A stretch of 20,440 nucleotides of DNA from an uncultured Bacilli bacterium (GCA_947623845.1 CANQHM010000020.1:1-20440), one strand, 5' to 3'. Positions 1 through 8,121 are shown, numbered from the stretch's first letter. Notes: generated from the letters alone by a model not told the origin. Translations and numbers: made by a program.

Positions 1-24
1 AAAAATCAACACAAACGGTTGATT
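1..24 (-). terminator. Intrinsic terminator downstream of tRNA-Leu
   Basis: On the minus strand the arms AATCAAC and GTTGATT enclose a 7-nt loop and are followed by a T run that reaches the window edge. It lies downstream of the tRNA-Leu and probably ends that transcript. A second, weaker hairpin (arms CTTTCTAA/TTAGAAAG, about 33-58) lies between it and the tRNA but lacks a good T tract. The full T run cannot be seen because the window begins here. Confidence 0.6.
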
Positions 25-68
25 ATATAAACTTTCTAAACTCTAAAAAGTTAGAAAGGAAACGTCTC

Positions 69-154
69 TGGTGCGAGAGATGAGACTTGAACTCACACGG
101 TATTGCTACCAATGGTGTTTGAGACCATCGCGTCTACCATTCCGCCACTCTCGC
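69..154 (-). tRNA. tRNA-Leu (anticodon CAA)
   Basis: The reverse complement folds as a class II tRNA. The acceptor stem is GCGAGAG/CTCTCGC, the D-arm has the GGCGGAATGGTAGACGC pattern, the anticodon stem ATGGT/ACCAT has loop CTCAAAC, there is an extended variable arm, and the T-loop is GTTCAAGTC. The 7-nt anticodon loop places CAA at positions 34-36, so it reads UUG leucine codons. The long variable arm fits leucine. The 3' CCA is encoded in the DNA (69-71). It lies 40 nt downstream of scpB on the same strand with its own promoter-like sequence in between. Confidence 0.96.
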
Positions 155-170
155 ATAAGAAAGTAGAATT

Positions 171-198
171 ATTGTATCATATTTCTTAAAGAAGTTAA
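171..198 (-). promoter_or_regulatory. Probable promoter of tRNA-Leu
   Basis: On the minus strand TTAACT (198-193) is followed after 16 bp by TACAAT (176-171), with TG one base upstream of the -10 (extended -10). The -35 overlaps the scpB stop codon. It sits about 17-22 bp before the tRNA 5' end, the expected distance for a tRNA promoter with a short leader. Confidence 0.5.
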
Positions 199-770
199 AC
201 ACTTTCTTTCTCATCATTATCTTTATATATTGAAGTAAATAATTCTTTTTCACTAGTTTCTTTTTCTTCCGGATTAAACTCTGGTAAATCATTAATTGAT
301 GCTAAGCCAAAGTAATCAAGAAAATCACTAGTCGTCCCATATAAAGTAGGATGCCCTGGTAAAGTACTTTTACCTACGGCTTTAATAAGTTCTTTAGCGA
401 GTAACTTTCTTATAATATGTGAAGTTCCTACTCCACGTAAATCATCTATTTCTACTCGCGTAATAGGTTGTTTATACGCAATAATCGCTAATGTTTCTAA
501 AGCCGCTTGACTTAAAGTATTAGTTTCGGGATTCATAACTAATTTTTGATAATAATCTTTATATTCTTTTTTAGTTGTTAATTTAAAAGTATCAGCTAAA
601 TAACTAATTCTAATACCCCGATTACTATTTTCATAACTTTTTTTAAGTTCTAATAATAGTTCTTTCGCTTTATCATTATCTATTTCTAAAAATTCGGAGA
701 TTTGTTTTAAAGTAAGTCCTTCTTCTCCCACAATAAATAGCATTCCCTCTAAAACACCCTGTAAATCCAT
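195..770 (-). CDS. scpB: Segregation and condensation protein B (ScpB)
   Basis: ScpB is the winged-helix (kite) subunit of the bacterial SMC condensin. It dimerises and binds ScpA, helping the SMC-ScpAB ring compact and segregate the nucleoid. The 191-aa product has the expected layout: a first winged helix starting MDLQGVLEGMLFIVGEEGL, then the strongly conserved stretch around residues 87-120 (LSQAALETLAIIAYKQPITR then IDDLRGV) leading into the second winged helix, and the LPGHPTLYGTT motif typical of ScpB. The acidic tail is low complexity. The ATG directly abuts the scpA stop codon (TAAATG), so translational coupling is likely. Length and motif order are normal, and identity is secure. 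Confidence 0.97.
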   Translation of the reverse strand: MDLQGVLEGMLFIVGEEGLTLKQISEFLEIDNDKAKELLLELKKSYENSNRGIRISYLADTFKLTTKKEYKDYYQKLVMNPETNTLSQAALETLAIIAYKQPITRVEIDDLRGVGTSHIIRKLLAKELIKAVGKSTLPGHPTLYGTTSDFLDYFGLASINDLPEFNPEEKETSEKELFTSIYKDNDEKESV

Positions 771-1493
771 TTAAATCTTCCTTTCCAAAAATATGGGACT
801 AAAATTACTTTCTTGGGTAATAATAAGTTCATTATCTTTACTCATAACTAAAATACTTAAAAAAGTAACAATTATATATTCATTAGTATATTCGGTAAAT
901 AGATCTAAGAAATTAACTTTCTTTTTGGTTTTTAAAATATTTCTTATATCTTTAGTTCTTTCTTCCACACTTAATTCCCGATGCGTAATCTTGGTATTAA
1001 GAGGTTTAGCAAGTTCTTGTCTATCATATAATTCTTTTAAAGCGTTGATTAAGTCATCAATACCTAACACACCTTTACCTAATTCCTTGTTAGTATACTC
1101 TTTTAAGCTTTCTGGTAATTTAGTAAATACTTCTCCCCTTTTTTCTTCTAGTTCTTTAAAACTTTGACTAATAAGTTTATATTTTTCATATTCTCTTAAT
1201 TTATTTTTTAAATCTGTTTCGGAAGTAATAGTATATTCATCGCTACTTTCTTCTTCCTCATCTTGTAAATTAAGAAGCATTTTACTCTTTAAATGAATTA
1301 AAGAGCTAGCTACTACTAAGTATTCACTAGCTACATTAATATTTAATTCTTCCATAGAATTTAAAAATGCTAAATATTGTTCAATTATTTCTTTTGTATT
1401 AATTGTTTCAATGTCCATCTTCGATTGTTTTACTAAATGAAGTAATAAATCTAAGGGTCCATCAAAGTCATTGATATGGAACTTATAGTCCAT
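771..1493 (-). CDS. scpA: Segregation and condensation protein A (ScpA)
   Basis: ScpA is the kleisin subunit that bridges the SMC head domains and carries ScpB. The 240-aa protein begins with the family's signature (FDGPLDLLLHLVKQSKMDI at about residues 10-28), followed by the helical N-terminal domain (EYLVVASSLIHLKSKMLL, about 56-73), a charged variable middle, and a C-terminal winged-helix region (about 168-240) that contacts the opposite SMC head. The start is supported by AGGAGG eight bases upstream, which overlaps the end of the preceding proline-rich gene only 12 nt away. Gene order scpA-scpB is the standard one in Bacillota. Confidence 0.97.
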   Translation of the reverse strand: MDYKFHINDFDGPLDLLLHLVKQSKMDIETINTKEIIEQYLAFLNSMEELNINVASEYLVVASSLIHLKSKMLLNLQDEEEESSDEYTITSETDLKNKLREYEKYKLISQSFKELEEKRGEVFTKLPESLKEYTNKELGKGVLGIDDLINALKELYDRQELAKPLNTKITHRELSVEERTKDIRNILKTKKKVNFLDLFTEYTNEYIIVTFLSILVMSKDNELIITQESNFSPIFLERKI

Positions 1494-1505
1494 AAACCAA
1501 ACCTC

Positions 1506-3101
1506 CTATTCGCAAGTAAAGGCACGAGCTTCTACTTCAAATTTTATAACATCAGGAATTGTATCTTTAGCATAAATATTTGGATTTAATTTAGCTAAAG
1601 TATCTTTATCATTAGCACTTAACTCACTATCTAGATTGAATGTTAAATTTAATGAGAAAGAACTTTCCGTTTCATTTGTTGCTTCATTAAATGATGACAT
1701 TGCATATCTACTATAAGTATTTTCGAGTTGCTTATATTGTTGATACATCATATTATAAGTTGCTACTTCACTAGCTGCTATAGAGTAATTGTAGTTATCT
1801 TGAACTCCTGTAAGTTTGTTATTAACAAAAGTATAAGTTAAAGTTTCAATTCCTTTCTTACAAGTTAGTTTATTTTCATTTAAAGTAACAGCTGGATAAC
1901 CATCTTCGCCTTTAGAAACAACATTTACTTTCGTAGCGCTATTTTTAATACTTTCACTTATTTCACTTTTTAAATTTAAAGTACTTCCTACTAAGACTGT
2001 ATCAGCATCACTCACTACTGCTCTTCCTAGAAAAGTATTTTCTTCATTATATAATTCTAAATATAAATTATCTTTTTTATTATAAGATTCTTTACCCTCA
2101 TTAGTAACAGAATAATTTATATAATATTTATCTTGTTCATTAGTTAAACTAAAATTAGTAAATACTAAATCATTAAAGCTAATAGTGCTTTCTGCTGCTA
2201 TTGCTACAGGATCATAAGATATTTCTTCTCCAGGTTCTTCTTCCTCAGGTTCTGTAGGATTTGTAGGATTAGATGGTGTTGGTGTAGGATTTGGTGTTGA
2301 TTTACTAAAATAAGGTTCTACAATAGAATAAAGATAAGGTAGTGCTACACAACAACCAATGATAACTACAAATATAATAATTACAGGAACAACACTTTTC
2401 TTTTCTTGTTTAATGGTTCCTAAAGTTTGATCGTTATTAGTAGGAGCTGCTGGAGGTACGGGTGTTTGAGGTGCTTCTGGTGTTACTGGAGGTACAGGTA
2501 CTGCTGGAGGTACTGGCGCTGGATTTGGTGTTTCTGGAGCCGGTGCTGGAGTTTCTACTGGAGGAGCAGGAGCAACAGGAGGTTTTTCTTCTGGTTTAGG
2601 TTCAGCTACCGGACTTGGTGCTGGCTCAGTACTAGGTGCGGGATTTACACTTGGAGTTGGTTCTACGGGCGCTGGATTTGAAGGTGTAACTTCCGGAGCA
2701 CTTGGAGCAGGATTTTCCACAGGAGTAACTTCTACAGAAGCTTCTGGCACTGGATTAGCAGGTGACTCAGGAGTTACATTAGGCGTAGCTTCTGGCGCAG
2801 GTGATGTTGGTTGTTCTACCGGTGTTTCTTGAGCAGGTTCGGGCGTTACTTCCTTACTAGGTTCTACAGGAGTCTCTGTAGAAGCTTCTTCCTTAGTTTC
2901 CACACTCGTACTAGGTTCAGGATTAACTAAAGGATTAATTGGTGGTTCATCTACACTTGGTGTATCCGCAACTGAAGCTTGCTTTTCCATCTCCTCTACC
3001 GTTTTAGTTACCTCAGGTTTAGCTTCTGCTGTTACCGGAGCAGTATTTACTGCATTATTAGTAGCAGGAGCATTTTCTGTATTATTTGTATTATTATCCA
3101 T
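1506..3101 (-). CDS. Proline-rich single-pass membrane protein with extracellular beta domain
   Basis: This is a 531-aa protein of unknown function. Residues 1-47 are Asn/Thr/Ala-rich and 48-221 form a long low-complexity Pro/Glu/Val/Thr/Ala region with recurring NPAP, PAPS and VTPE units. Lys-rich residues precede a single transmembrane helix at about 237-258, then a Pro/Thr/Glu linker (269-294) and a folded C-terminal region (about 297-531). The stretch around 328-370 (VTNEGKESY then LYLELYNEE) resembles FxLYD-type beta-sandwich domains, a weak assignment. There is no N-terminal signal peptide, so the helix probably acts as a signal anchor with the proline-rich part inside and the C-terminus outside. 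It heads the operon with scpA and scpB. Repeats raise local GC. The start has only a modest GAGG site. Confidence 0.85.
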   Translation of the reverse strand: MDNNTNNTENAPATNNAVNTAPVTAEAKPEVTKTVEEMEKQASVADTPSVDEPPINPLVNPEPSTSVETKEEASTETPVEPSKEVTPEPAQETPVEQPTSPAPEATPNVTPESPANPVPEASVEVTPVENPAPSAPEVTPSNPAPVEPTPSVNPAPSTEPAPSPVAEPKPEEKPPVAPAPPVETPAPAPETPNPAPVPPAVPVPPVTPEAPQTPVPPAAPTNNDQTLGTIKQEKKSVVPVIIIFVVIIGCCVALPYLYSIVEPYFSKSTPNPTPTPSNPTNPTEPEEEEPGEEISYDPVAIAAESTISFNDLVFTNFSLTNEQDKYYINYSVTNEGKESYNKKDNLYLELYNEENTFLGRAVVSDADTVLVGSTLNLKSEISESIKNSATKVNVVSKGEDGYPAVTLNENKLTCKKGIETLTYTFVNNKLTGVQDNYNYSIAASEVATYNMMYQQYKQLENTYSRYAMSSFNEATNETESSFSLNLTFNLDSELSANDKDTLAKLNPNIYAKDTIPDVIKFEVEARAFTCE

Positions 3102-3137
3102 AAAAAATACCTCGTTTCTCTATTCTTTTTCTACTTA

Positions 3138-3146
3138 ATTGTAACA
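3138..3146 (-). promoter_or_regulatory. Extended -10 promoter of the proline-rich/scpAB operon
   Basis: On the minus strand TGTTACAAT forms an extended -10 about 37 bp before the ATG at 3101. The -35 region (TTAAAA at about 17 bp spacing) is poor, as is common with extended -10 promoters. This is the only good -10 in the leader. Confidence 0.4.
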
Positions 3147-3224
3147 TACTTTTTCTTTCTTTTAAACAAAAATTAAACAAAATCCTTAAAAACATCTAAT
3201 TTCTAAAAAAATTAAAATTTAATA

Positions 3225-3253
3225 TTTAAAATATTTAACATTTATTATATAAT
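3225..3253 (+). promoter_or_regulatory. Putative promoter of the VUT transporter gene
   Basis: TTTAAA (3225-3230) is followed after 17 bp by a perfect TATAAT (3248-3253), giving a leader of about 35 nt. The leader holds a tiny GGAA/TTCC hairpin and AAAAGGAG as the ribosome binding site. The -35 is weak and the surroundings are almost pure A/T, so the exact placement is uncertain. Confidence 0.4.
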
Positions 3254-3295
3254 GATAATAGGAAGTTAATTCCCAAGATAAAAAGGAGAATAAGT

Positions 3296-4030
3296 ATGAA
3301 AGAAAAAACTGACTCACGTAAATTATTTCTAATGTATATGATACCATGTTTAGTAGTATTTGCTAACATTGTAGCATCTAAAGTTACATTAATATTTGGT
3401 TACCCTATAGCTGCTAGTATCTTTATTTACCCATTTGCATTCTTATGTGTTACTTTAATTACCCACTTATATGGTACCAAAGATGGTATGCAAAGTATTA
3501 TTTTAGCATTATTTTGCCAAGTAATATTTTATGGTTTAAGTATTCTAGTTTGTAACTTGCCTACGGAAGAAGGAGCTTTAATTAATGCTAATGCTTTAAG
3601 AACTATTTTAACTCCAGAAGTATTAGACGGTTTGTATTATCCATCTGTTAAAATCCTTATTGGTAGTTTAGTAGGATTTACTTTAGGAGAAATATTTAAT
3701 GTCTACTTATATGATGCTACAGTTCATTATACTAATAAATATCTATCTGCTTTTGTAAGTATCTTTGCTAGTTTAATAGTTGATGCATTAATCTTTGTTT
3801 CTGTTTCTAAACTAGGAACTACTGCTGATACGAGTGTCTTTAATGCTACTATTATTCAAATTGTTGCTCGTTTAATATTTAGTATCATTCTATTAGGAAT
3901 ATTTGCTTTAGTAACTCATAACGAATCTGCTAATGAAGTTAAAACTCCTAAAATCGTTATTGAAAAAGTTGCTAAAACAAAAGCTAAAACTACTACCAAA
4001 AAGAAAACAACTACAAACAAAAAGAAATAA
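3296..4030 (+). CDS. VUT family transporter (queuosine precursor-type, YhhQ/DUF165)
   Basis: This is a 244-aa polytopic membrane protein of the vitamin uptake transporter (VUT, formerly DUF165) family, whose characterised members import queuosine precursors. About six hydrophobic segments are visible. The family pattern is clear: NIVASK near residue 24 of the first helix pair, LFGYPIAASIFIYPFAFL (a pore-lining motif), then ITHLYGTKDG as the counterpart of the usual ITEVYG element. Histidine replaces the usual Glu there. The C-terminal 30 residues form a Lys/Thr-rich cytoplasmic tail that most relatives lack. It is a single-gene transcription unit with AAAGGAG upstream and a strong terminator 11 nt after the stop. 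The substrate (preQ1, preQ0 or queuine) is inferred from the family only. Confidence 0.85.
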   Translation: MKEKTDSRKLFLMYMIPCLVVFANIVASKVTLIFGYPIAASIFIYPFAFLCVTLITHLYGTKDGMQSIILALFCQVIFYGLSILVCNLPTEEGALINANALRTILTPEVLDGLYYPSVKILIGSLVGFTLGEIFNVYLYDATVHYTNKYLSAFVSIFASLIVDALIFVSVSKLGTTADTSVFNATIIQIVARLIFSIILLGIFALVTHNESANEVKTPKIVIEKVAKTKAKTTTKKKTTTNKKK

Positions 4031-4041
4031 TTTAAGGAAGT

Positions 4042-4068
4042 GTAATGAAGAAATTCATTACCTTTTTT
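4042..4068 (+). terminator. Intrinsic terminator after the VUT gene
   Basis: Perfect 8-bp arms GTAATGAA/TTCATTAC (4042-4049 and 4054-4061) close a GAAA tetraloop and are followed by C and six T residues. Confidence 0.9.
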
Positions 4069-4071
4069 ATT

Positions 4072-4100
4072 TTGTAACTTAGTAGTAACTTTACTATAAT
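4072..4100 (+). promoter_or_regulatory. Promoter of the ABC exporter operon, with direct repeats
   Basis: TTGTAA (4072-4077), 17 bp, TATAAT (4095-4100) gives a near-consensus vegetative promoter about 30 bp before the ATPase start. A direct repeat GTAACTT (4074-4080 and 4085-4091, 11 bp apart) overlaps the -35 and spacer, one helical turn apart as expected for an OmpR-family regulator site. No regulator is proven. Confidence 0.65.
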
Positions 4101-4130
4101 ATAATTAACCTTGTAGAAAGGAAAAATTTT

Positions 4131-4793
4131 ATGGAAATATTAAAAGTTGAAAATTTAACTAAAATCTATGGTAAAAATACTACGAAAGTTGTGGCTTTAG
4201 ATCACGTCTCATTCACCGTTAATAAGGGTGAATTTGTCGCAATTATCGGAGCTTCTGGTAGTGGTAAATCTACTCTTTTACATTTAATTGGAGGTGTTGA
4301 CCGCCCTACTTCGGGAAAAGTTTATATTGATGGTGAAGATATCTTTGCATTAGATGATGACAAACTAGCAATATTTAGAAGAAGGCAAATTGGTCTTATC
4401 TATCAATTTTATAACCTTATCCCCATCTTAAATGTTGAAGAAAATATCTATCTTCCTCTTGCTTTAGATAATCGTACTCCCAATAAAGAAGAATTAAATG
4501 ATACCCTAAAACTTCTTGGTTTATATGAAAGAAGAAATCATCTTCCTAATGAATTATCGGGAGGTCAACAACAAAGAACTAGTATCGGTAGAGCCCTTAT
4601 CACTCGCCCTACTTTAATCCTCGCCGATGAACCAACTGGTAACTTAGATTCTAAATCCAGTGATGAAATAGTAGCTTTACTTAAGAAATCTAATAAAGAA
4701 CTAAATCAAACTATTATTATGATTACTCATAATATGGAAATTGCTAAATGTGCTGATCGTATTATTAAAATCGAAGATGGCAAAATAGTTTAA
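4131..4793 (+). CDS. ABC exporter ATP-binding protein (MacB/LolD/BceA type)
   Basis: This cytoplasmic ATPase powers the FtsX-type permease encoded 8 nt downstream. Every nucleotide-binding motif is intact: Walker A GASGSGKST (40-48), Q-loop around Q92 (YQFYNLIPILNVEEN), signature LSGGQQQR (142-149), Walker B LILADE (162-167) with the following PTGNLD, and switch histidine H200. The TGNLDS sequence and 220-aa length are typical of the MacB/LolD/BceA subfamily, which acts by mechanotransmission through FtsX-like permeases on antimicrobial peptides or lipoproteins rather than by classical transport. The RBS is AGAAAGGA. The nearby two-component system suggests envelope-stress or antimicrobial peptide defence, but the substrate cannot be read from sequence. 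Confidence 0.95.
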   Translation: MEILKVENLTKIYGKNTTKVVALDHVSFTVNKGEFVAIIGASGSGKSTLLHLIGGVDRPTSGKVYIDGEDIFALDDDKLAIFRRRQIGLIYQFYNLIPILNVEENIYLPLALDNRTPNKEELNDTLKLLGLYERRNHLPNELSGGQQQRTSIGRALITRPTLILADEPTGNLDSKSSDEIVALLKKSNKELNQTIIMITHNMEIAKCADRIIKIEDGKIV

Positions 4794-4801
4794 GGGGGCT
4801 T

Positions 4802-7396
4802 ATGATGAACTTATTAAATAAACTTACTATTAAAAATTTAAAACTCAATAAGAAAAGAACTATTGTCACTATTATTGGTATTACTTTATCGGTTGCGCTT
4901 CTTACGGCGGTTTCTTCTATTTACCAAAGTGCAATTGATTCGATGATTACCTTTGAAACTAATGTAAATGGTGATTATCACGTTGCTTATTATGATTATA
5001 CTGGAGAAGATTTAGAGAAACTTAAAAACAACCGCGCTATAGAATCCCTTTATTATACCCAAAATATTGGTTATGCTAAATTAGATAATTATAAAAATGC
5101 TCATAAACCTTATATATTTCTTATGGGTATCTCTAATGAAGCGATAGAAAAATTAAATATCACTTTAAAAGAAGGACGTCTTCCTAATAATAGTAATGAA
5201 GTCGTAATCCCTACTCACTTACAAACTAATGGCGGTGTTAATTACCACATTGGTGATACTATTACTTTAGATATTGGCACGAGATTAATTGATAATGACC
5301 CTGTCGACCAAAATTCTTCTTACATCCCTGATCTTGATAATGAAACCATTACTGATACTAAAAAGAAAACTTTTGTTATTGTTGGTATTATTGAAAGACC
5401 CATCTATGCTGTAGAACCTTATAGTGCCCCTGGTTATACCTTCCTTACTCATATCGATAAAGTAAATGATAACGACCATCTTAATATCTACACCCGTTAT
5501 ACTAAAAAAGCTGAAAAAGATTATATTACTTCTACTTCTAATATTCTTGGTATAGATAAAGGTATGCTAGAAAAGCATTTTAAAGGTACTTTTACTAGTG
5601 AAGAAGAAATGTACAAAATAGAAGAAATTTTAAATAATTTATCATTTGAAGTAAATGGTTATCTAATTACATTAGAAACTAACCCTTTAAGTGAAAGTGT
5701 TTTAAGTGGTTTAGGTACTGTTGTAATTATCGTCTGTCTAATCATCGTCTTTACCTCAGTATTTTGTATTAAAAATAGTTTTGATATCTCTATTACTGAG
5801 AAAACTAAACAATATGGTATGTTAAAAAGTATTGGTGCCACTAAAAAGCAAGTTAAGAAAAATGTCTTCTTTGAAGCAACTATCTTAGGTCTTATTGGTA
5901 TTCCTCTAGGTATTATCTTCGGTTTACTAGCAACCTATATCTTAATTATTGTTAGTAACTTCTTCTTAAAAGATGCTCTAAATCTTAAACTTCAATTTAG
6001 TTTATCACTTTATTCTTTAATATTTGCTATAATTCTTGGTATCATAACCATTTACCTTTCTGCTTTACGTAGTGCTAAACGTTCATCTAAAATCGAACCC
6101 ATAAACTCCATTCGGAATAGTGCTAATATTAAACTAGATCCTAAAAAAATCAAATCTCCTAAAATGATTTCCAAATTATTTGGTATCGGTGGAGATATAT
6201 CTTATAAAAATTTAAAACGTAATAAAAAGAAATATCGCACCACAATTATTTCTTTAACCGTTTCCACATTTACTTTCATCGCCCTATTCTACTTTATGTC
6301 TTTAGCATTCCAAAGTATTAAAGATGAACTTAAACTAACTAATTATAATCTTCAAATTAGTTTATCTCCTAGTGCTCAAACTAATTCTACCCTAACTAAA
6401 CTATCTAACTTAGATAACCAAGATGAATATATGACTCTTGAAAGTTGCTATTTCCAACTTCAAAACTATAAACTTACTAAAGATTACCTTGATATAAATA
6501 ACACTCCTAATGTATATCTAGATATTAGTATCATTGATGATGCCCAATTTGCTAAATATGTCAAATCCCTAAATCTTAACTATGACGATGTTAAAAATAA
6601 AGGTATTTTAATCAATGATATTGTTGTAGATAAATATGATAGTGATAAAGGTAAAATGGTTAAACATTTATTAAAAAAATTCGAGTATAAAGAAAATGAT
6701 ATTCTAAATCTTGAAGGAAACCTAAATATCCCTATTGCTAAAATGGCTAAAACTGCTCCTTTTGCTATCTCTACTCCCCTTAATAATGCTTTATTAATTA
6801 TTAGTAGAAGTTATAGTGAAGAACTAAATCTTAATATCAAAAATATGTATAATTTCTACTATAAAACTAAAGATAGTACAAAACTTCAAAAAGAAGTAGA
6901 AAATATTATTAAAGAAGAAAATATTACTAGTGACTATTATTACTTAAATAATGTTGATGAAAATGCTCGGGTTATGCGTAACTTATTTACCTTAATTGCT
7001 ATCTTCTTATATGGTTTCATTATTGTTATAACTTTAATCGGTATTACCAATATCTTTAATACTATAACCACAAGTATGGAACTACGCCGTCAAGAATTTG
7101 CGATGTTAAAAAGTATTGGTATGACGAAAAAAGAATTTAACCGCATGATTCGTTTAGAAACTATATTTATGGGAACTAAATCGTTAACTTTTGGTATTAT
7201 TATCGGTACCGCTTTATCTTACTTAATCTATTTAGCATTAGGAAGAGAAAATGGCTTATATTATAACCTACCAATTATACCAATCATTATTTCTATTATT
7301 GCAGTTTTCCTACTAATTATAATGATTATGAAATATTCTCTAAATAAAATTAATAAACAAAATATTATTGAAACCATAAGAAATGAAAATATTTAA
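4802..7396 (+). CDS. ABC transporter permease, two FtsX domains
   Basis: This 864-aa membrane partner of the preceding ATPase has the layout of a tandem duplicated FtsX/MacB permease. TM1 is at about 19-40, a first extracellular domain at about 42-295, and three helices at about 303-425 contain the FtsX signature YGMLKSIGATKKQV. A second half starts ISYKNLKRNKKKYRTT with a helix at about 480-500, a second extracellular domain at about 505-735, and three terminal helices with the matching copy EFAMLKSIGMTKKEF. That gives eight helices and two large outside domains, unlike the ten-helix BceB. Such pairs act in antimicrobial peptide resistance or lipoprotein/peptide export. Tandem ATGs occur. 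The second (4805) is better spaced from the AAGGGGG site, so the protein may be 863 aa. Confidence 0.93.
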   Translation: MMNLLNKLTIKNLKLNKKRTIVTIIGITLSVALLTAVSSIYQSAIDSMITFETNVNGDYHVAYYDYTGEDLEKLKNNRAIESLYYTQNIGYAKLDNYKNAHKPYIFLMGISNEAIEKLNITLKEGRLPNNSNEVVIPTHLQTNGGVNYHIGDTITLDIGTRLIDNDPVDQNSSYIPDLDNETITDTKKKTFVIVGIIERPIYAVEPYSAPGYTFLTHIDKVNDNDHLNIYTRYTKKAEKDYITSTSNILGIDKGMLEKHFKGTFTSEEEMYKIEEILNNLSFEVNGYLITLETNPLSESVLSGLGTVVIIVCLIIVFTSVFCIKNSFDISITEKTKQYGMLKSIGATKKQVKKNVFFEATILGLIGIPLGIIFGLLATYILIIVSNFFLKDALNLKLQFSLSLYSLIFAIILGIITIYLSALRSAKRSSKIEPINSIRNSANIKLDPKKIKSPKMISKLFGIGGDISYKNLKRNKKKYRTTIISLTVSTFTFIALFYFMSLAFQSIKDELKLTNYNLQISLSPSAQTNSTLTKLSNLDNQDEYMTLESCYFQLQNYKLTKDYLDINNTPNVYLDISIIDDAQFAKYVKSLNLNYDDVKNKGILINDIVVDKYDSDKGKMVKHLLKKFEYKENDILNLEGNLNIPIAKMAKTAPFAISTPLNNALLIISRSYSEELNLNIKNMYNFYYKTKDSTKLQKEVENIIKEENITSDYYYLNNVDENARVMRNLFTLIAIFLYGFIIVITLIGITNIFNTITTSMELRRQEFAMLKSIGMTKKEFNRMIRLETIFMGTKSLTFGIIIGTALSYLIYLALGRENGLYYNLPIIPIIISIIAVFLLIIMIMKYSLNKINKQNIIETIRNENI

Positions 7397-7418
7397 AAAG
7401 AGGTTTTATCCTCTTTTT
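7395..7418. terminator. Bidirectional terminator between convergent genes
   Basis: Nine-bp arms AAAAAGAGG/CCTCTTTTT (7395-7403 and 7410-7418) with a 6-nt loop give an A-tract/hairpin/T-tract that works on both strands. It ends the permease transcript. On the minus strand it includes the last codons and stop of the 99-aa gene. Confidence 0.85.
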
Positions 7419-7705
7419 GCTGTATTTAAAGTTTTTTCTAATTTTTGCTCTAAAAGAAATTCAAAAGCATAAAATTCATTACTAATATGATCTGTTACCC
7501 TAGAAAAATCATTATCTACATTTAATTGATAAATATTATTTGATATCATTTTAACTTTTTCTAGATCTATTTCTTTCTTTAAATCTTTCTTAATCTCAAC
7601 TATACTATTTTCTAAAAAAACAATATCAACATTTTTTAAGTTATATTTACCTTCCTTTTTTAATAGTTGAATATCTTCAATTATATTATCTAAGTGTTCT
7701 ACCAT
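7406..7705 (-). CDS. Small helical protein of unknown function
   Basis: I do not recognise this 99-aa protein. It is soluble, charged and predicted largely helical, with heptad-like spacing in the first half (VEHLDNIIEDIQLLKKEG) and near the C-terminus (FEFLLEQKLEKTL). There is no cysteine, signal peptide or membrane segment. A good AAGGGAG site precedes the ATG. It is the second gene of a two-gene unit, 25 nt after the 107-aa gene, which has similar size and character. Its last codons lie inside the terminator shared with the ABC permease. Position between the ABC exporter and the two-component system hints at an accessory or immunity-type role, but that is speculation. Confidence 0.7.
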   Translation of the reverse strand: MVEHLDNIIEDIQLLKKEGKYNLKNVDIVFLENSIVEIKKDLKKEIDLEKVKMISNNIYQLNVDNDFSRVTDHISNEFYAFEFLLEQKLEKTLNTAKRG

Positions 7706-7730
7706 CTTACTAACTCCCTTCTAAAATAAA

Positions 7731-8054
7731 TTATAAAACTTTAAGTTTTTTACCTATTTCAAATACCGCATATGATATACCATCAATATTAAATATATCT
7801 TGATAATCTGCTAAACATAATTCTAGTTCACTTATTAAAGATTCCACTTCTTTATATTTAATTTTCATAGCATCATAATTTCTATTATTATACAATATTT
7901 TCCATTCTTTTATAATTTTATAAACATTATTTAAATAATCAACCACTTCTTTTTTGGTTAATTCTAAATAATCTTTATCCTTTAAAGTTTTTGATTCATT
8001 TATACACTTTTCCAAATTAACTAATGCATATTCTAAATTTTCTTTAATTTCCAT
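7731..8054 (-). CDS. Small helical protein of unknown function
   Basis: I do not recognise this 107-aa protein. It looks mostly alpha-helical and soluble, with Lys/Glu-rich amphipathic stretches (ENLEYALVNLEKCINESKTL near the start, then KKEVVDYLNNVYKIIKEWK) and one conserved-looking aromatic cluster (YNNRNYDAMKIKYKE). It is first in a two-gene unit with the 99-aa protein. Translation is supported by an AGAGGA site, and transcription by one of the best promoters in the window (TTGACA-17-TAGAAT), placed back-to-back with the response-regulator promoter. Size and helical build would fit a small immunity-like or adaptor protein, but nothing in the sequence proves a function. Confidence 0.72.
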   Translation of the reverse strand: MEIKENLEYALVNLEKCINESKTLKDKDYLELTKKEVVDYLNNVYKIIKEWKILYNNRNYDAMKIKYKEVESLISELELCLADYQDIFNIDGISYAVFEIGKKLKVL

Positions 8055-8073
8055 AACTATTCCTCTTAAACAT

Positions 8074-8102
8074 ATTCTATTTAAACCTACTTAAAATGTC
8101 AA
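8074..8102 (-). promoter_or_regulatory. Consensus promoter of the two small helical-protein genes
   Basis: On the minus strand TTGACA (8102-8097), 17 bp, TAGAAT (8079-8074). The -35 is a perfect match and the -10 has one mismatch. It fires away from the two-component operon, and the -35 lies only about 22 bp from that operon's -10. Confidence 0.75.
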
Positions 8103-8121
8103 CAATTTATAACTTTTCTTG

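Noticed and set aside
793..1167. 124-aa plus-strand open frame inside scpA
   Set aside because: It is antisense to a well-conserved gene, has no ribosome site and shows no family features. It is a shadow of scpA.
2427..2681. 84-aa plus-strand open frame rich in Trp, Arg and Cys
   Set aside because: It arises from the antisense reading of the proline codons (CCN gives NGG) in the proline-rich gene. Composition is an artefact and no SD is present.
2427..3000. Repeat-rich DNA that could be mistaken for a tandem repeat or CRISPR-like array
   Set aside because: The repetition comes from degenerate Pro/Ala/Thr/Glu codons in one open frame. Units vary in length and there are no equal-length spacers.
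3254..3295. Possible preQ1 riboswitch in the leader of the VUT (queuosine precursor) transporter
   Set aside because: The leader is only about 35 nt with a GGAA/TTCC mini-hairpin and an A-rich tail before the SD. It lacks the conserved loop and the CUAAGG-type tail pairing of preQ1-I and is too short for preQ1-II or III.
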